NCBI RefSeq assembly: GCF_040954835.1
Contig: NC_090714.1
Coordinates: forward strand, 8,792,501-8,856,500
Source: Lepisosteus oculatus
Taxonomy: Eukaryota > Chordata > Actinopteri > Semionotiformes > Lepisosteidae
Direction of reading: 5' to 3'
DNA: 64,000 nucleotides
Position numbers and translations under genes: made by a program
In this document: piece by piece, positions 12,502-24,890 of the stretch
How the letters are laid out: the number at the start of each line of letters is the position of its first letter
How positions within the stretch are numbered: the first letter of the stretch is position 1
The notes under the pieces: generated by a model
Told to the model about the DNA's origin: nothing
Database searches by the model: none
What the model saw: only the letters and a program-made list of their open reading frames with translations

Positions 12502-13099
12502 CTAAAAAAATTAAACTGAAGGTTGTAACTCACATTTCTGAAAGTGTGGATTCTATGGATTGTGATGAAGCAGACTTTTCCCAGAAGCACCCTGCTAAAA
12601 ATTAATGCCAGGTTTATTACAATTTTATTCTGCTTCAGATTCATGATTTAGTATGGCTTGTAGTTGGGGCTTTTCCTTTTTTACCCAATTTTCCTTACTC
12701 TGCAGGGGTTAGAATTAATGTGAATTAAATTGCAATGGCTCACTTTGTAAAAGGAAATATTACACTTGATGCAGTATAATTTGTTTCAAATGTTCACTTT
12801 CAAATATATATTTTATTTATGTTAAAAATACACTTGAATAGTACAGCAAATACAGTGTAAAAGTTTAGTCATATCCGATGACAAACAGTAATGTTGATAT
12901 TTAGTTGTTGTTTAATCTATTTCTCATGTAACAACAATAGTAGAGAAAAATATGCATGCAGTTCATGGAACAAACAAAATGAATAATGAGGACTATCATA
13001 GCAAACTAAAAAAACTTTTAAAAGCTGATAGTTAAATTAAAAGCTATTTATTAAATTAAAAGCTAACTTTATGAAGTGTCACATGACATAACAGTAGCT
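12502..13099. other. Tail-to-tail spacer between KDM8 and NSMCE1
   Basis: AT-rich 3' UTR sequence shared between convergent genes. No canonical AATAAA was seen on the + strand for KDM8, only ATTAAA-type words near 12509 and 12722. On the minus strand AATAAA occurs at 12812-12817, 12624-12629 and 12613-12618, suitable for NSMCE1. The two 3' UTRs may overlap. Confidence 0.5.
12812..12817 (-). terminator. Candidate NSMCE1 polyadenylation signal
   Basis: AATAAA on the minus strand, about 285 bases after the NSMCE1 stop codon. Further copies downstream at 12624 and 12613 could also be used. Confidence 0.35.
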
Positions 13100-16000
13100 T
13101 CACTTCCTTAATCTCTTGGAGCGTGAGGGTGCAGTGTCTTGGGTAGTGTTCTCCTTCGCTGCCATAGCCTGGCCAGGAGAGGGTGCCTGTGGTGAAGGGC
13201 AACTGAGATCTGTCAGAACGGAGAGAGAAAACAGCTTAGCCTCAACAGTGCTTAAAAAGGAAAGCCGATGATGAATGCTTCATTTTAGGTTGTTGAAACC
13301 AACTTCAAAGTCTAAGTACCATAAAATGCTACAGCAGTTATAGCAATATGCAGTAAAATTTGTATTTTTTTCATTTATTCATATTGGATCAAGACTGAAT
13401 TACTCACGCAAGTGAGTATTAATTCACTAGAATTCTTAATACAGTACTTTAGTATTCCTAAAACTACATGGTTTTAGTCACCATGTAGTAAAAAGAATAC
13501 TGAAGTTTTTTATGGCCATTTCTGTACATATCCACTTTGAAAGACAAAACGGAGCATTAAGCATCGAACCTGTAGCTGTTATTGCTTACAATACACTGAA
13601 TTCAGAAGAAATTTAGCAGATGAATAAAATGGATACCTGGAATCTCATGAGGCCAGAATTCATTGCAAGAAGGACAGCGAGGATCGGTACGACCCTTGAA
13701 ATATCTTGCCACGCATGGTATGTGCATTTTGATGCCACACTCTGGGTTTTCACACATCTGACCCTAAAAGACAGGAATTTTAGAGTTTGAGAAATCAGTG
13801 TCGGATTTGTCTCTCACAAAAATCTTCCTGAGCTGCTTCTGTATTCTACCCATCAATCTAAAGTGGTCTTTAAAAGCTACGGAGTACCATTTAACATGAA
13901 ACTTTCAAGACTGTCCACCGTATGTCCTTATTAAGATCATACTTTTAAGTTCTGAATCCTTTAAAGGGTTATTCAAATCAGTATCTGCTTTGTTTTCTGC
14001 ATTTGAAACCCCACCACCAAACCACGTTTTTAAACACAGGAACCATGTGTTCAGTTTCACAAGTGAAAAAAGACTACATTGATGACAGTGAGAGGCGGAG
14101 GATTGTTTATGAACTTACTATTTTACTATTTAAACTTTTATGATATAATGTTCAGTAGTCTTTAAAGAGCTTATCTTCCTCTCAACCCACAACATACTTT
14201 CAATAATAGAGATGGCCCTCGTAATGTTGAAGAGAACCAATCCAGTTTGTGACATTCACAATGCCTCCAGCAACTGCATGACATAATACTACTGGAATTT
14301 GATGTTTCAGAAGAATGTACATTGAGAATAAAAAATTACAAAGATTTTATAATAAATCTGAAAACTGAGTCAGACATTTATCCTAATCCTGAGTGATTTT
14401 CATTTCCTAATGTTATCATAAAGTAAACATATACACTTCATTTAACTTATTCTGCTAAAATCACACAATTCTGTGGATCCAAATGAAGTCTAACAGGTGA
14501 GAGAAATCACTCTCCCTCCTTTGCTGAAATTACCTCTAGACTGGACCACGCATGTCTGGTGTATATTTTTAGAAGAATGACACATACAGGATTAGAGTAC
14601 CACTGTTGTATTTTCTTATTAAAAAACAAAGCCATAAACATTAACTGAGTCATTTAATACGTTTTAAAATCTTTCAAAAATGCCTCTGATACCTTTTTAA
14701 ATGTTAAGCTTTATTTTTAATTAAACTAATCAAATCCAGGACACAGGAATGCTGTGCTAGCAGAAGGTCTGATTGCTGCAGACTGAGTTTCAGGATAATG
14801 TTGATAGAAACCACTCTGCTGTGACAAGTGTATAGGTTCCTGTGTGAAATGGGTTTGGCACTATTCCTAATGTGTGTGCCGCCGCACAATGAAACCACCC
14901 TGCGTGAATGTCAGCCATTACCAAAACAGAAACCTGCTGTGAAGGAGCATAGGAGCTTCAAGACATTTTCACCCTCACACTGAGTGATTTTCATTTTTGA
15001 TTTAAACGGGGTCTTGCTAGATGGCCACACAAAAAAATATCCATAAAATTTATAATGGTGTGGTGCAATCTAAACATAAGAGGTCTGTTATTCCTTTTTA
15101 TGGGCTACATTACATAGAGGCATCTTTACCTGAATAGCAATGTTGCGGCAGATGTTGCAAACCTTTACCAGGTCCTGGTAAATATTCTGGATGTAGGGTT
15201 CCATCTCCATAATGCAGCGAGTGCTTAGAGTATATTCACCATCCTTCTATCAAAAATAAAACAGCATTCACCAAATATCAGAAAACAACAAAGCTATATA
15301 TCCCATAAGAAACAGTAAGATCTCAAGAGTCTTGGTTAGGATCACTGTACTACCACCCAAACCCAGCTCCAGACTATCAGGACAACACAGGACAAGTTAG
15401 CCCAATCCAGCACATTTTCTATTCAGATTTAAAACATTAAGATGTTCTGAAATTCCTAATACTGCATGGGAGCGTAGTATAGTATCTTAACCTCATACAA
15501 CCACTTGTCTTGAACCAGTCTCTGAAGGACTTGTTCTGTTTCTTTCTTTTTCATTTTCTTTGGCTGCAGTCTGTCTGCAAGGTTCAGGATTTCTGTGGAT
15601 GAAGCTGTTCCAGTTTCAGAGTCCACAATCAGGTCCATCTAAAGCAAAGCAAAAGAAAATGTTTTCAGTCAGTGCTGACACTTCTTGTACCAGTGTGTTT
15701 TATTAAAAGAAACCTGCCGTTTGAAAAACTCCTGTGTTATTCTGGAACAAAATCACTCCAAAGGGATTTGACTTTATTTTAAAAACATTCTAATACAGTA
15801 TACCACCCTTTAAAAGACTCAGTCCTCAAATGAACTATTTGTTCATACAGAAAGATTATTTCAGGGCTTCAAGTTTATACAGAAACATTTTGATTAGAGA
15901 ACATCTATATTTATCAACACATGTTTGTTATAAGTGAAGCAGAAAATATGCAAATTTAGTGGATAGAAAATAGCATGAAAAAATGATGTTAATGATATGC

Positions 16001-19000
16001 TATACTCATCTGGGTACAAACAATTTAAAAGCATTTACCCATATCCCAGGTAACATGCTATCTGCAGGCCAGAAATTTATGTGAACATTGCTTGTTAATC
16101 GGAGGACCCCCTTATCAAAGGCTACCCTAAGAATCATTCATTCCTAGGTCTGTAAATACCTTATCTGTCACAACTGAATGTGGTGGACTCATAGTCCTCT
16201 AAAGCAATGGCTCCCAACCACTGTTTCTAGAACCCCCAAAACAAATGGGAACCCCCAAATGTAATACAGTAGTGTGTTAAATCGGTAATCTCATTTGGAA
16301 GATATACTTTAACAGAATTTACATTGGATCGGTTACCCTATAGTTGTGCTTTGCTTTTTTATAACATTATCTGACACAAAAAAACTGATAAAGTGTTCCT
16401 CCTTCACTGGTTTCCTTCTCAGATGGGGTTCTGAAACTGTAGGTGAAAAACTACAGCAGATAAACTTGGGCTCACAACCAAGCTGATTAATTATAAGATA
16501 ACCGCAGTTTTGAGATGATCGTGTTCTCATTCTCAAACTATTTTTAACAAGGTCTGTGAAATTACTCCTAAAAGTAAAACTGTATTTGCAAATAACATTG
16601 AAACTCATGAATCCAATACATAATAAAAAAACACTAGTTTTGATTCGCAAATGTTAACTGACAGACAAGGAAATTGGTGCTAAAATAAACAAGATGGATT
16701 ACTATTTCATCTAGGACCATTAAGTGCATTATGTCCAAATACAGTACAGAATTTAAAACGTTATAAAACTTACTCTATTAGTCTTAATCTATTAGTTACT
16801 CATAACTATAAAATAACATAAAATCGGAGACTAAGAACCATGTACTCACTGCTTTTCTGAACAATTCCAGCTCCGTGTCAGAGTAATCAGAGGCCATTCT
16901 TGTCACATCTGTTTCAGTAATATTCACCTGGCCAGGAAATTTCACAAGTTTACAACTTTCTGTACAGCAGATTCACAGTAAGATTGACTGAGCTTGGATG
17001 GAATATCTTATATTTAGAAAAGCTCTGTCTTAATGTGTAGTGTTTAATATTTTAATTTATCATTGGCATATGAGAAGAATTCTAATTTCCCCAAAAACCA
17101 GGAGAAAATTAACTGCAGTTATGACTTTAATTTGTTCTAATTAGCATCACATAAAATGTGATTTTACTACAGACTCTACCAATATGTTTCCTTCCAGTTT
17201 GTGTAACATTACATTTTTCATTTCAGGCTCATTACAAGTGCACAAACATACAGGTAACTTCACTTTTTAAATAAGAATAGAGCTTGACATTGACACAGGA
17301 GACCTGTGTCAATGAAATTATGAATTACTGGGACTCTTCTTCATGGCTTGGCCAAGGATAGCCCATATGTTCAATGGGGTTATTTTACAGCAATTAGACA
17401 GGTCATGACTGAGGGATGATGGAAAAAAATGAGACCTTGATGAAAGAAAGGGAATTAAATTACAGCTTAGCTCACCAGAGCGTAGTATTGCACACCATCT
17501 TCTTCTGACATCCCCTTTCGGATCTGCATGAACATAGGCTGGAGATGAGTGTTGATCACACGGATAAAGTCATCTAGACCTTCATGGGGATAATGTACTG
17601 TGGTTGGACAACAAGAAGGAGAAACAAGTCAATTGTTTATTAAATCATAGAAAATGTATGGCACTACTACTGTCTCATTCCTGTGGCAGTGGTATAATTT
17701 GAGGTGGTATATAATTTCGGGAATTATTAACCTTGAGTATTAAGATTATACTATATTGAGTCCCTGAAAAAAAAATCCAGCATATCCAAGTTCATATACT
17801 AAGGGTTTCATAGTTTCAAGTAGTGAAACCTGTTTTCAAGTAAATTTCTTAATACTTAAAAATACAGATTATGAACAACTTCTCCTTTACATCTACAGTT
17901 ACAGAATTTAACATGACAGAATATAAACTTAAATACCCCCTACCCATAAACTACTAAGCGTTTCTCCTAATAAGACATTGTCATGAACCTGTTCAAGCAA
18001 TATAAGGCACCTATGGACAATTAATTCTGTAATATCACTGATTTATTTTTAAAAGGCTAAAGCGATTTCAAGATGACTTGCACAGTAACAAGCTGTGCCA
18101 GAGCTGGAGTGAACTACCACAACACAGAATCTTGCATATTAGGTTTAAATTACATTTTAAATTACCCAGCCACTTTTCCAGGAAAAAAAATCACTTCTAT
18201 TTAACAGATACTTTTTTCTGATGGTACTAATAATTACTGAAATTCATCTGGTAACAGGGGTCACTGAAGAGACTTTGATTTAATTAGGAATTTCCATAAA
18301 GCATTACAGTAAATATGACACAAAGCTGTTTTTAAAAATAGTTACAATGTGGATCAGGTACGAACACTGAAGATGAGTAGTCTAAACATAGGGAGTTTTT
18401 GAAGTATTTAAGAACTACCAGACTAAAAAATGGATTGAAGCATGACCTTTAATAGAAGAGCACAGCCTACAGAAAAAAAAACATTGCTCAGGCACAACTG
18501 TGGGTTTTGGTTTTGATCATGTCTTTCCTGCACTCCTGGCTGTGCAATGACATATAACAATGCAATGCCACCTTTATATTAGACCCCATTCCAACCACAT
18601 TATTTCAGACTTGTTTCACTTCTCCCTGCCCCATTGTCCTCAATGTAATAAATGAATCCTTGAGCATTGATGTTGTACCAACGGTCCTCAAAACTGCTGC
18701 CATTACCCCTCTGCCAAAAAAGCCAACCAAGGCTCTGGACAATCTAAAAACTTTTCACCCCATCTATTGATTGCAAATGGTCGGTGTACCAGTTTGTACT
18801 ATGAACAAACTGGGTTAGATCAAAGCATCCCAACAGAGCTAGAAAATCCTTAGCTAAACTGGAAAAAAATCCTTAGCTAAGACCCTGAATCAATATGTAC
18901 ATTAAAGTCCCCACTAATAAGGATCCTCTTAAATCTGAGGCATAAAAATGAAAATAAATCGGCAAAGTCACCTTAAAAGGCTTCATTAGGTATGGGTGGT

Positions 19001-22000
19001 CTATACAGTGCCTTGCGAAAGTATTCGGCCCCCTTGAACTTTTCAACCTTTTGCCACATTTCAGGCTTCAAACATAAAGATATAAATTTTTTATTTTATG
19101 TGAAGAATCACCAACAAGTGGGACACAATTGTGAAGTGGAACGAAATCTATTGGATTTTTGAAACTTTTTTAACTAATAAAAAAATGAAAAGTGGGGCGT
19201 GCAAAATTATTCGGCCCCTTTACTTTCAGTGCAGCAAACTCACTCCAGAAGTTCAGCGAGGATCTCTGAATGATCCAATGTTGTCCTAAATGACTGATGG
19301 TGATAAATAGAATCCACCTGTGTGTAATCAAGTCTCTGTATAAATGCACCTGCTCTGTGATAGTCTCAAGGTTCTGTTGAAAGCACAGAGAGCATCATGA
19401 AGACCAAGGAACACACCAGGCAGGTCCGTAATACTGTTGTGGAGAAGTTTAAAGCCGGATTTGGATACAAAAAGATTTCCCAAGCTTCAAACATCCCAAG
19501 GAGCACTGTGCAAGCGATCATCTTGAAATGGAAGGAGTATCAGACCACTGCAAATCTACCAAGACCTGGCCGTCCCTCTAAACTTTCAGCTCAGACAAGG
19601 AGAAGACTGATCAGAGATGCAGCCAAGAGGCCCATGATCACTCTGGATGAACTGCAGAGAACTACAGCTGAGGTGGGAGAGTCTGTCAATAGGACAACAA
19701 TCAGTCTTACACTGCACAAATCTGGCCTTTATGGAAGAGTGGCAAGAAGAAAGCCATTTCTCAAAGATATCCATAAAAAGTCTCGTCTAAAGTTTGCCAC
19801 AAGCCACCTGGGAGACACCCCAAACATGTGGAAGAAGGTGCTCTGGTCAGATGAAACCAAAATCGAACATTTTGGCCACAATGCAAAACGATATGTTTGG
19901 CGTAAAAGCAACACAGCTCATCACCCTCAACACACCATCCCCACTGTCAAACATGGTGGTGGCAGCATCATGGTTTGGGCCTGCTTTTCTTCAGCAGGGA
20001 CAGGGAAGATGGTTAAAATTGAGGGGAAGATGGATGCAGCCAAATACAGGACCATTCTGGATGAAAACCTGTTGGAGTCTGCAAAAGACCTGAAACTGGG
20101 ACGGAGATTTATCTTCCAACAAGACAATGATCCCAAACATACAGCAAAATCTACAAAGGAATGGTTCACAAATAAACGTATCCAGGTGTTTGAATGGCCA
20201 AGTCAAAGTCCAGACCTGAATCCAATCGAGAATCTGTGGAAAGAGCTGAAAACTGCTGTTCACAAACGCTCTCCATCCAACCTCACTGAGCTCGAGCTGT
20301 TTTGCAAGGAAGAATGGGCAAGAATTTCAGTCTCTCGATGTGCAAAACTGATAGAGACATACCCCAAGCGACTTGCAGCTGTAATCGCAGCAAAAGGTGG
20401 CTCTACAAAGTATTAACGCAAGGGGGCCGAATAATTTTGCACGCCCCACTTTTCATTTTTTTATTAGTTAAAAAAGTTTCAAAAATCCAATAGATTTCGT
20501 TCCACTTCACAATTGTGTCCCACTTGTTGGTGATTCTTCACATAAAATAAAAAAATTATATCTTTATGTTTGAAGCCTGAAATGTGGCAAAAGGTTGAAA
20601 AGTTCAAGGGGGCCGAATACTTTCGCAAGGCACTGTATACCATTGCAATGAAGGTAGAGTGGGGAACAGAGACATTTAAAAGAAGAAAGAAGAGGTGCAG
20701 TAACAGTACTTAAACTGTAAAGAAGATTATAAATACCATTAATGCCCCCACAGGTGGCTCTGTGGCTAAGGATCTGCGCCTGTGGCTGGAAGGTTGCCGG
20801 TTCGTATCCTGCAGCTGGCAGAGGAATCCTACTCCGTTGGGCCCCCAAGCAAGGCCCTTAACCCCAACTGCTCACGGGGTGCCATATAAATGGGTGACCC
20901 TGCGCTCTGACCCCATACTTCTCTCCCTATCTGTGTGTCTCATGGAGAGCATATTGGGGTATGTGAAAAAACAAATTCCTAATGCAAGAAATTGCATATG
21001 GCCAATAAAGTGATCTTATCTTATCTTACCTCTGCCTGAAAGACTACGGAGGTCAAACAACCCATACCCTTGAGGGACTAGAAGATTGAACAGGAGACCA
21101 TCATTCTGTCTGTGCCAGGTTTCGGTTAAGCACAGAAAATCATTTTTTTTTCTGTAATAAGGTCACTAATGAAAAGAGCCTAATTATTCACAGTGCAGGT
21201 GTTTAGTAGTGCTGATATGGCCTATTTTGGGGAGCCAGGGGGCAGCGGAGTGGGTTCCAGCCATGCTAAAGTGAGTAGCTGATAATGGCTTTAAATAAAT
21301 AAAAAATACTACAAACTAGTTCTGAACCACTAAGATGATACAGATTTCCTGAGAAATCTGATTATCTATTGATGCTCTGAGTCATATTATAACTATTATC
21401 ATGTTTTGTTAAATCTACAATAGTCCCTTAAAATACAGGTGCTTCAGTCTCTGAATGTAGAGTGAATATTCTAGTACCATGCTTAACACTGTCACTACTG
21501 TCACTAGTGATTGGATCTTTCAGTTTCACCAGAAGGTATACCACATGCAATGTTACAACATTTTATGAACAATAAACTGCACATAAGAATGCCGCTAGGC
21601 AGCAACTTGAAACAAATGCTGGTATACACATGCATTCTTTTGAAAAAGTATCCTCTCATTGGATACAAATATTTGGAACTCCCAGTCAAATGAATTTTCT
21701 CACTGGCCAGCAATGTGGCTTCAGAAAAATAACCCAGACTTTGTTTACCTTTCCTGGCCAGAACAATCCTTATATCTTAATCCTGTGGAAAGTCAGTAAA
21801 AACAGTATAAAATGCAGTTCAGTGCCACAGACCTTACTTGGTGATCCTGCTAGAACAATGGAATTCGACTGGGTAGCAAATATTTCAAAACTTTGTGAAA
21901 TAAATGACAAGTCAGTCACACTTGAACTATTCTTTCAGCCATGGAAACCTGATATACTGTATTATTCAGTAGGTGCTCCTAATGTATTAGCCAGTAAGAG

Positions 22001-23442
22001 TTAATGTCTACATCACTGTCAATTTTGGACAGTCAGAGTTATTCTGCATCTCTGGTACCTTAAACTAGTGTTTATCAACCTTTTTTGTGCCAGAGATCAG
22101 CTCTTCTTCCTTATTTGTCAACTTCTTAAGATAAAAGCAAAACTATAAAAGAAACAGTCTTAAATTCACTCATTATAACTATGCCTCTATGGCTCAGTTT
22201 GTGAAGTCTCAGTCAGCACTGTTCCAAAGACTGGTGGTGGTCAGTGGGTCCAGAGGTTGAGCAACACAGCCTTAAGCATTTAATAAAAGCTGTTGACCAG
22301 ATCAATGAAGTATGGACAACCTGAAAATGTGCTGGTGTTTGTACTTATTGTGTTTAGTATAATGCCATATAATATACAGATTACTGTACTGCTAATGAAA
22401 TTCTGCACATTTTTATCCCAGCTTCTGGTGTTTATCGCTGTTCAATAAGAAATTGACAGGGAATAAGAGAATGAGACATATTTTATTAATATTTTAATGT
22501 TAAAACAGAAAATAGTGTTTTACTAAATATTTTAGCATGCACATTCTTATATTATCCACACTTGTGATTAGTCAATTTATCTAATAGATCAACTTTCACT
22601 GCTACTTTTAATTAAGCTGTCTGTTTATTCTGTGAACAACATACATTGCTTGTGTGAATAATGAAGGAATGGATTTTTAACAAAAAGAGTAACAATTGTA
22701 AAGAAATCATCAAGTAGCATGCTTTTACACATGATGATACAATAAAGCATGAGATTCAAAAGCAAATGTATTTTTTTTGCAAGCCATGTTCAAGTAGGAA
22801 ACCTTACTGATCTCAAATGAGTTTAGAGAATCAACTCATAACACAGAACAACCAAGAAACATCAGAATAGATCTTGGACTGATGGTTTATAGGTTATTTA
22901 AGCATACATATGTGGCTTTAAAAAATGAAAGAACACCACTTCATTAGGCTTTCGTAGCAAATGATATTAAACATAAAAACAATAGTATGTAAAGGAACAA
23001 CAAATACAACATTTCAGCTGTGGTGCGTGAAGAAGAAGACCCACACCCAAAGAAGGCTCCACAGAGGCTTTTTTTCTCTTTCCAGCATGGAATAAACCTT
23101 TACTTGTTCCTTTGCAACCTAAACATGCTGACGCAGCTACCTACAACAGTATTGTTATTTTTCAACAGCATGTCAATACAAGCATCTTTCTAGTGACATA
23201 ATGCAGTGAATAAGATTTGATATTGGACAAGAAATATTTCAAAACACCACACTGAAAGTGAAGGTGTGAATGTATTTCTTGGTAACAGCTGAAGCAAAGA
23301 GGAATAGGCATCTTCTTGTCTTACCTCTGTGCACCTCGCAGCAGTGCCTGTGCAGGGCCCTGGCTTTGGAGCCCTCTATTATCCCACAGCACATCAGAGA
23401 CTGGAGGAACCTCCGGTGGCTGTCCGTCATGTGCTTGGCCAT
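13100..23442 (-). CDS. nsmce1: NSMCE1, SMC5/6 complex RING-type E3 subunit
   Basis: Coding exons, 5' to 3' on the minus strand: 23442-23325, 17597-17476, 16927-16850, 15638-15492, 15246-15130, 13763-13637 and 13209-13100. The product is 272 aa; human is 266. Start: [17 protein letters not shown] matches the conserved N terminus. The middle part is the NSE1 winged-helix region ([19 protein letters not shown]). The C-terminal variant RING has eight ligands, C185, C188, C198, C203, H208, C211, C224 and C227, and the WPHEIP motif. Known role: with NSMCE3/MAGEG1 it forms the ubiquitin-ligase arm of SMC5/6 in DNA repair, in the nucleus. The second RING cysteine pair is spaced C-x4-C, where human has C-x2-C. 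Intron 1 (17598-23324) carries a complete Tc1 element, a SINE and a MITE. A 5' UTR acceptor is likely at 23468. Confidence 0.95.
19006..20635 (+). mobile_element. Complete Tc1-like transposon with long TIRs
   Basis: The 1630-bp element is flanked by TA duplications (19004-19005 and 20636-20637). Terminal inverted repeats of about 213 bp (19006-19218 and 20423-20635) are almost identical; over the outer ~95 bp I find a single difference. Each repeat carries the binding-site-like word TATTCGGCCCC at its outer end (AAGTATTCGGCCCCC) and a related one at its inner end (AATTATTCGGCCCC): the IR/DR layout known from Sleeping Beauty-type elements. The transposase frame between them is open. It is inserted in NSMCE1 intron 1, on the opposite strand to the gene. 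Near-identical TIRs and an open gene suggest recent insertion. Confidence 0.95.
19397..20416 (+). CDS. Tc1-type DD34E transposase, intact
   Basis: An uninterrupted 339-aa frame, the usual length for Tc1 transposases (about 340). The N terminus is a paired-like helix-turn-helix pair (residues ~1-110) with a GRPSK AT-hook-like linker at 58-62. The DDE domain shows D152 (WSDETK), D243 (QQDNDPKHT) and E278 (NPIENLW), with 34 residues between the last two, plus the glycine-rich box [10 protein letters not shown]. The protein would bind the flanking inverted repeats and cut and paste the element into TA sites. I see no missing catalytic residue. Whether it is expressed cannot be seen. It sits inside a host intron, so it would need its own transcript. 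Confidence 0.93.
   Translation: MKTKEHTRQVRNTVVEKFKAGFGYKKISQASNIPRSTVQAIILKWKEYQTTANLPRPGRPSKLSAQTRRRLIRDAAKRPMITLDELQRTTAEVGESVNRTTISLTLHKSGLYGRVARRKPFLKDIHKKSRLKFATSHLGDTPNMWKKVLWSDETKIEHFGHNAKRYVWRKSNTAHHPQHTIPTVKHGGGSIMVWACFSSAGTGKMVKIEGKMDAAKYRTILDENLLESAKDLKLGRRFIFQQDNDPKHTAKSTKEWFTNKRIQVFEWPSQSPDLNPIENLWKELKTAVHKRSPSNLTELELFCKEEWARISVSRCAKLIETYPKRLAAVIAAKGGSTKY
20753..21028 (+). repeat. tRNA-derived SINE, near full length
   Basis: The 5' part carries RNA polymerase III boxes: an A box-like GTGGCTAAGGATCTG and a B box GGTTCGTATCC. A unique body follows, ending in ATAAAGTGATCTTATCTTATCTTA, a CTTAT-type tail. A 3' fragment of the same family is at 54918-55046. It lies just 118 bp beyond the intact Tc1 element, in NSMCE1 intron 1. 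Confidence 0.8.
22066..22269. mobile_element. Small hAT-like MITE
   Basis: A 204-bp segment flanked by near-identical 8-bp repeats (CCTTAAAC at 22058-22065, CCTTAAGC at 22270-22277). Its ends are inverted repeats, TAGTGTTTATCAACC and the complement of GGTTGAGCAACACAG. TIRs of the CAGNGTTNCTCAACC type plus an 8-bp target duplication are typical of hAT elements. No transposase is present, so it is nonautonomous. Confidence 0.65.
23026..23150 (+). repeat. Decayed copy of the short hammerhead-motif element
   Basis: Shares AAGAAGGCTCCAC, CAGCATGGAATAAACC and TTACTTGTTCCTTTGCA with the element at 44725-45147. It continues into the reverse complement of that element's left end (GCTGACGCAGCTACC). 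The hammerhead-like core is damaged here (CCAAAGA in place of CTGAAGA). Confidence 0.65.
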
Positions 23443-23467
23443 AGCCTAGGTTCTTTTTCCCCAAATC

Positions 23468-24890
23468 CCTAGCAAAAAACAAGAAAGAGCACGCCATCAA
23501 CTGCAGAAAAAAGCCTGCTAATGAACTGAAAACGTATTACACACTACCCAAAATATTGTTAAGATGCCCTTATCTAGTCTGACCTTATGCTTAAATTCAA
23601 TTATATACACTGTATATTAAAAACAGGGAACATATGTGCAGAAACAATGCATACAAATAAATTAATAAAAACACTAAGGCTAGCACAAAACCTGTGAAGA
23701 AACTCTCATGTCAATAAAAAACAAACAATAAGAACTAAAACGGTGTTGGTGCGAAAGCTTTTTTGGAATATTATTATTATTCAGTAAATAAGGTTGACGT
23801 GAATCATAGAGTGTAATTTTTAGACAGGAAGAATAACTCAACATTTTTGTCATTTTAAGAATATGAACTTCATGACTACGATCTCTTGGTTAGGAATAAA
23901 CTATCCCCTGCTGAACAGGAAATCAGCCATAAAATAAAAGCTAGGCAGCTACAGTAAGTGATAACCTAATTTACTTTACACAATGAAATACTGCAGTGTT
24001 ACAAGGCATAATATTCAGCTAAAACAATAATATTCAGTTAGAACCATTTACAAACACTTTTTTATATTATTACAGTCCTTGCAAATAGTAATATAAAATG
24101 TATTTGATAAAATAATAACCTAATAAAGTCTGGATTAAAAGGAAAGCACAAATATTTCAATACCAGTTATAGCGTGTTACTGGGGCCTTGGTATTTTAAT
24201 TACGCATTGCATTTCCTTATATTGGCAATTTATATAGTTTCCTTGTGCTTTTCACACATCTTTTCAATAAAATATTCCACGGTAAAATACAAGTACTGTC
24301 GAAGTTACACGTACGATTATAGCTTTACTATAGTTCAGTTATGTGTTCAAATATGACTTTTTCAGACCGCACCGCAATCCACATTCCTCCGAACTACTAC
24401 TATTGCCACTGGCAAATGTCAAGCAGAGAGAGTCGTGATTGGACAATGCGCACATACATCACATGAGAAACCAGATGAAAATGATTTTCGCTTCCTTAAA
24501 AATAAGTGGTTTAGTCACGTAACCTTTACATAACATGTCTTACCGTTTGCCTACAGACTTTAAAACGACAAAATAAGTAGTTTCAGTCTATCCTCTACAA
24601 CAGACAGTACGCAAATCACTCTCCTCAATAGTAGTTTGTACAAGTCAGTAAAATTACATACTCCAAAGAGCCGAACCGTATCAATGTGACCTGTTCCTGC
24701 AGGTTAAGACGCTCTGGAGATACACTGGAAGAGACCAGTAAACTCAAAAGAGCAATAGCGTGAAGCTAGCTACAATAAACGACTCTGGCTTGGCAGCACC
24801 TTTCAAAATAAAAGTCTCCTAAAACCTGGCTCATATAAAATAATCCTGTACCAGTTAAAGTCACATTTATAGCACAACAACAGTTTGTTC
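23468..24890. other. NSMCE1 5' flank and intron, no coding seen
   Basis: AT-rich sequence without recognisable coding exons. A noncoding first exon of NSMCE1 probably lies within it, because the start-codon exon is preceded on the minus strand by a pyrimidine tract and AG at 23469-23470. Confidence 0.35.
24360..24480 (-). promoter_or_regulatory. Possible NSMCE1 promoter
   Basis: On the minus strand a CCAAT box (TGTCCAATCACG) lies next to a TGTGCGCATT NRF1-like word and a CATGTGAT E-box-like word, in the only locally GC-richer patch upstream of NSMCE1. The transcription start was not fixed. This is inference from motif content and position. Confidence 0.3.

Noticed and set aside
20762-21013. 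83-codon + strand frame
   Set aside because: It is contained in the tRNA-derived SINE.
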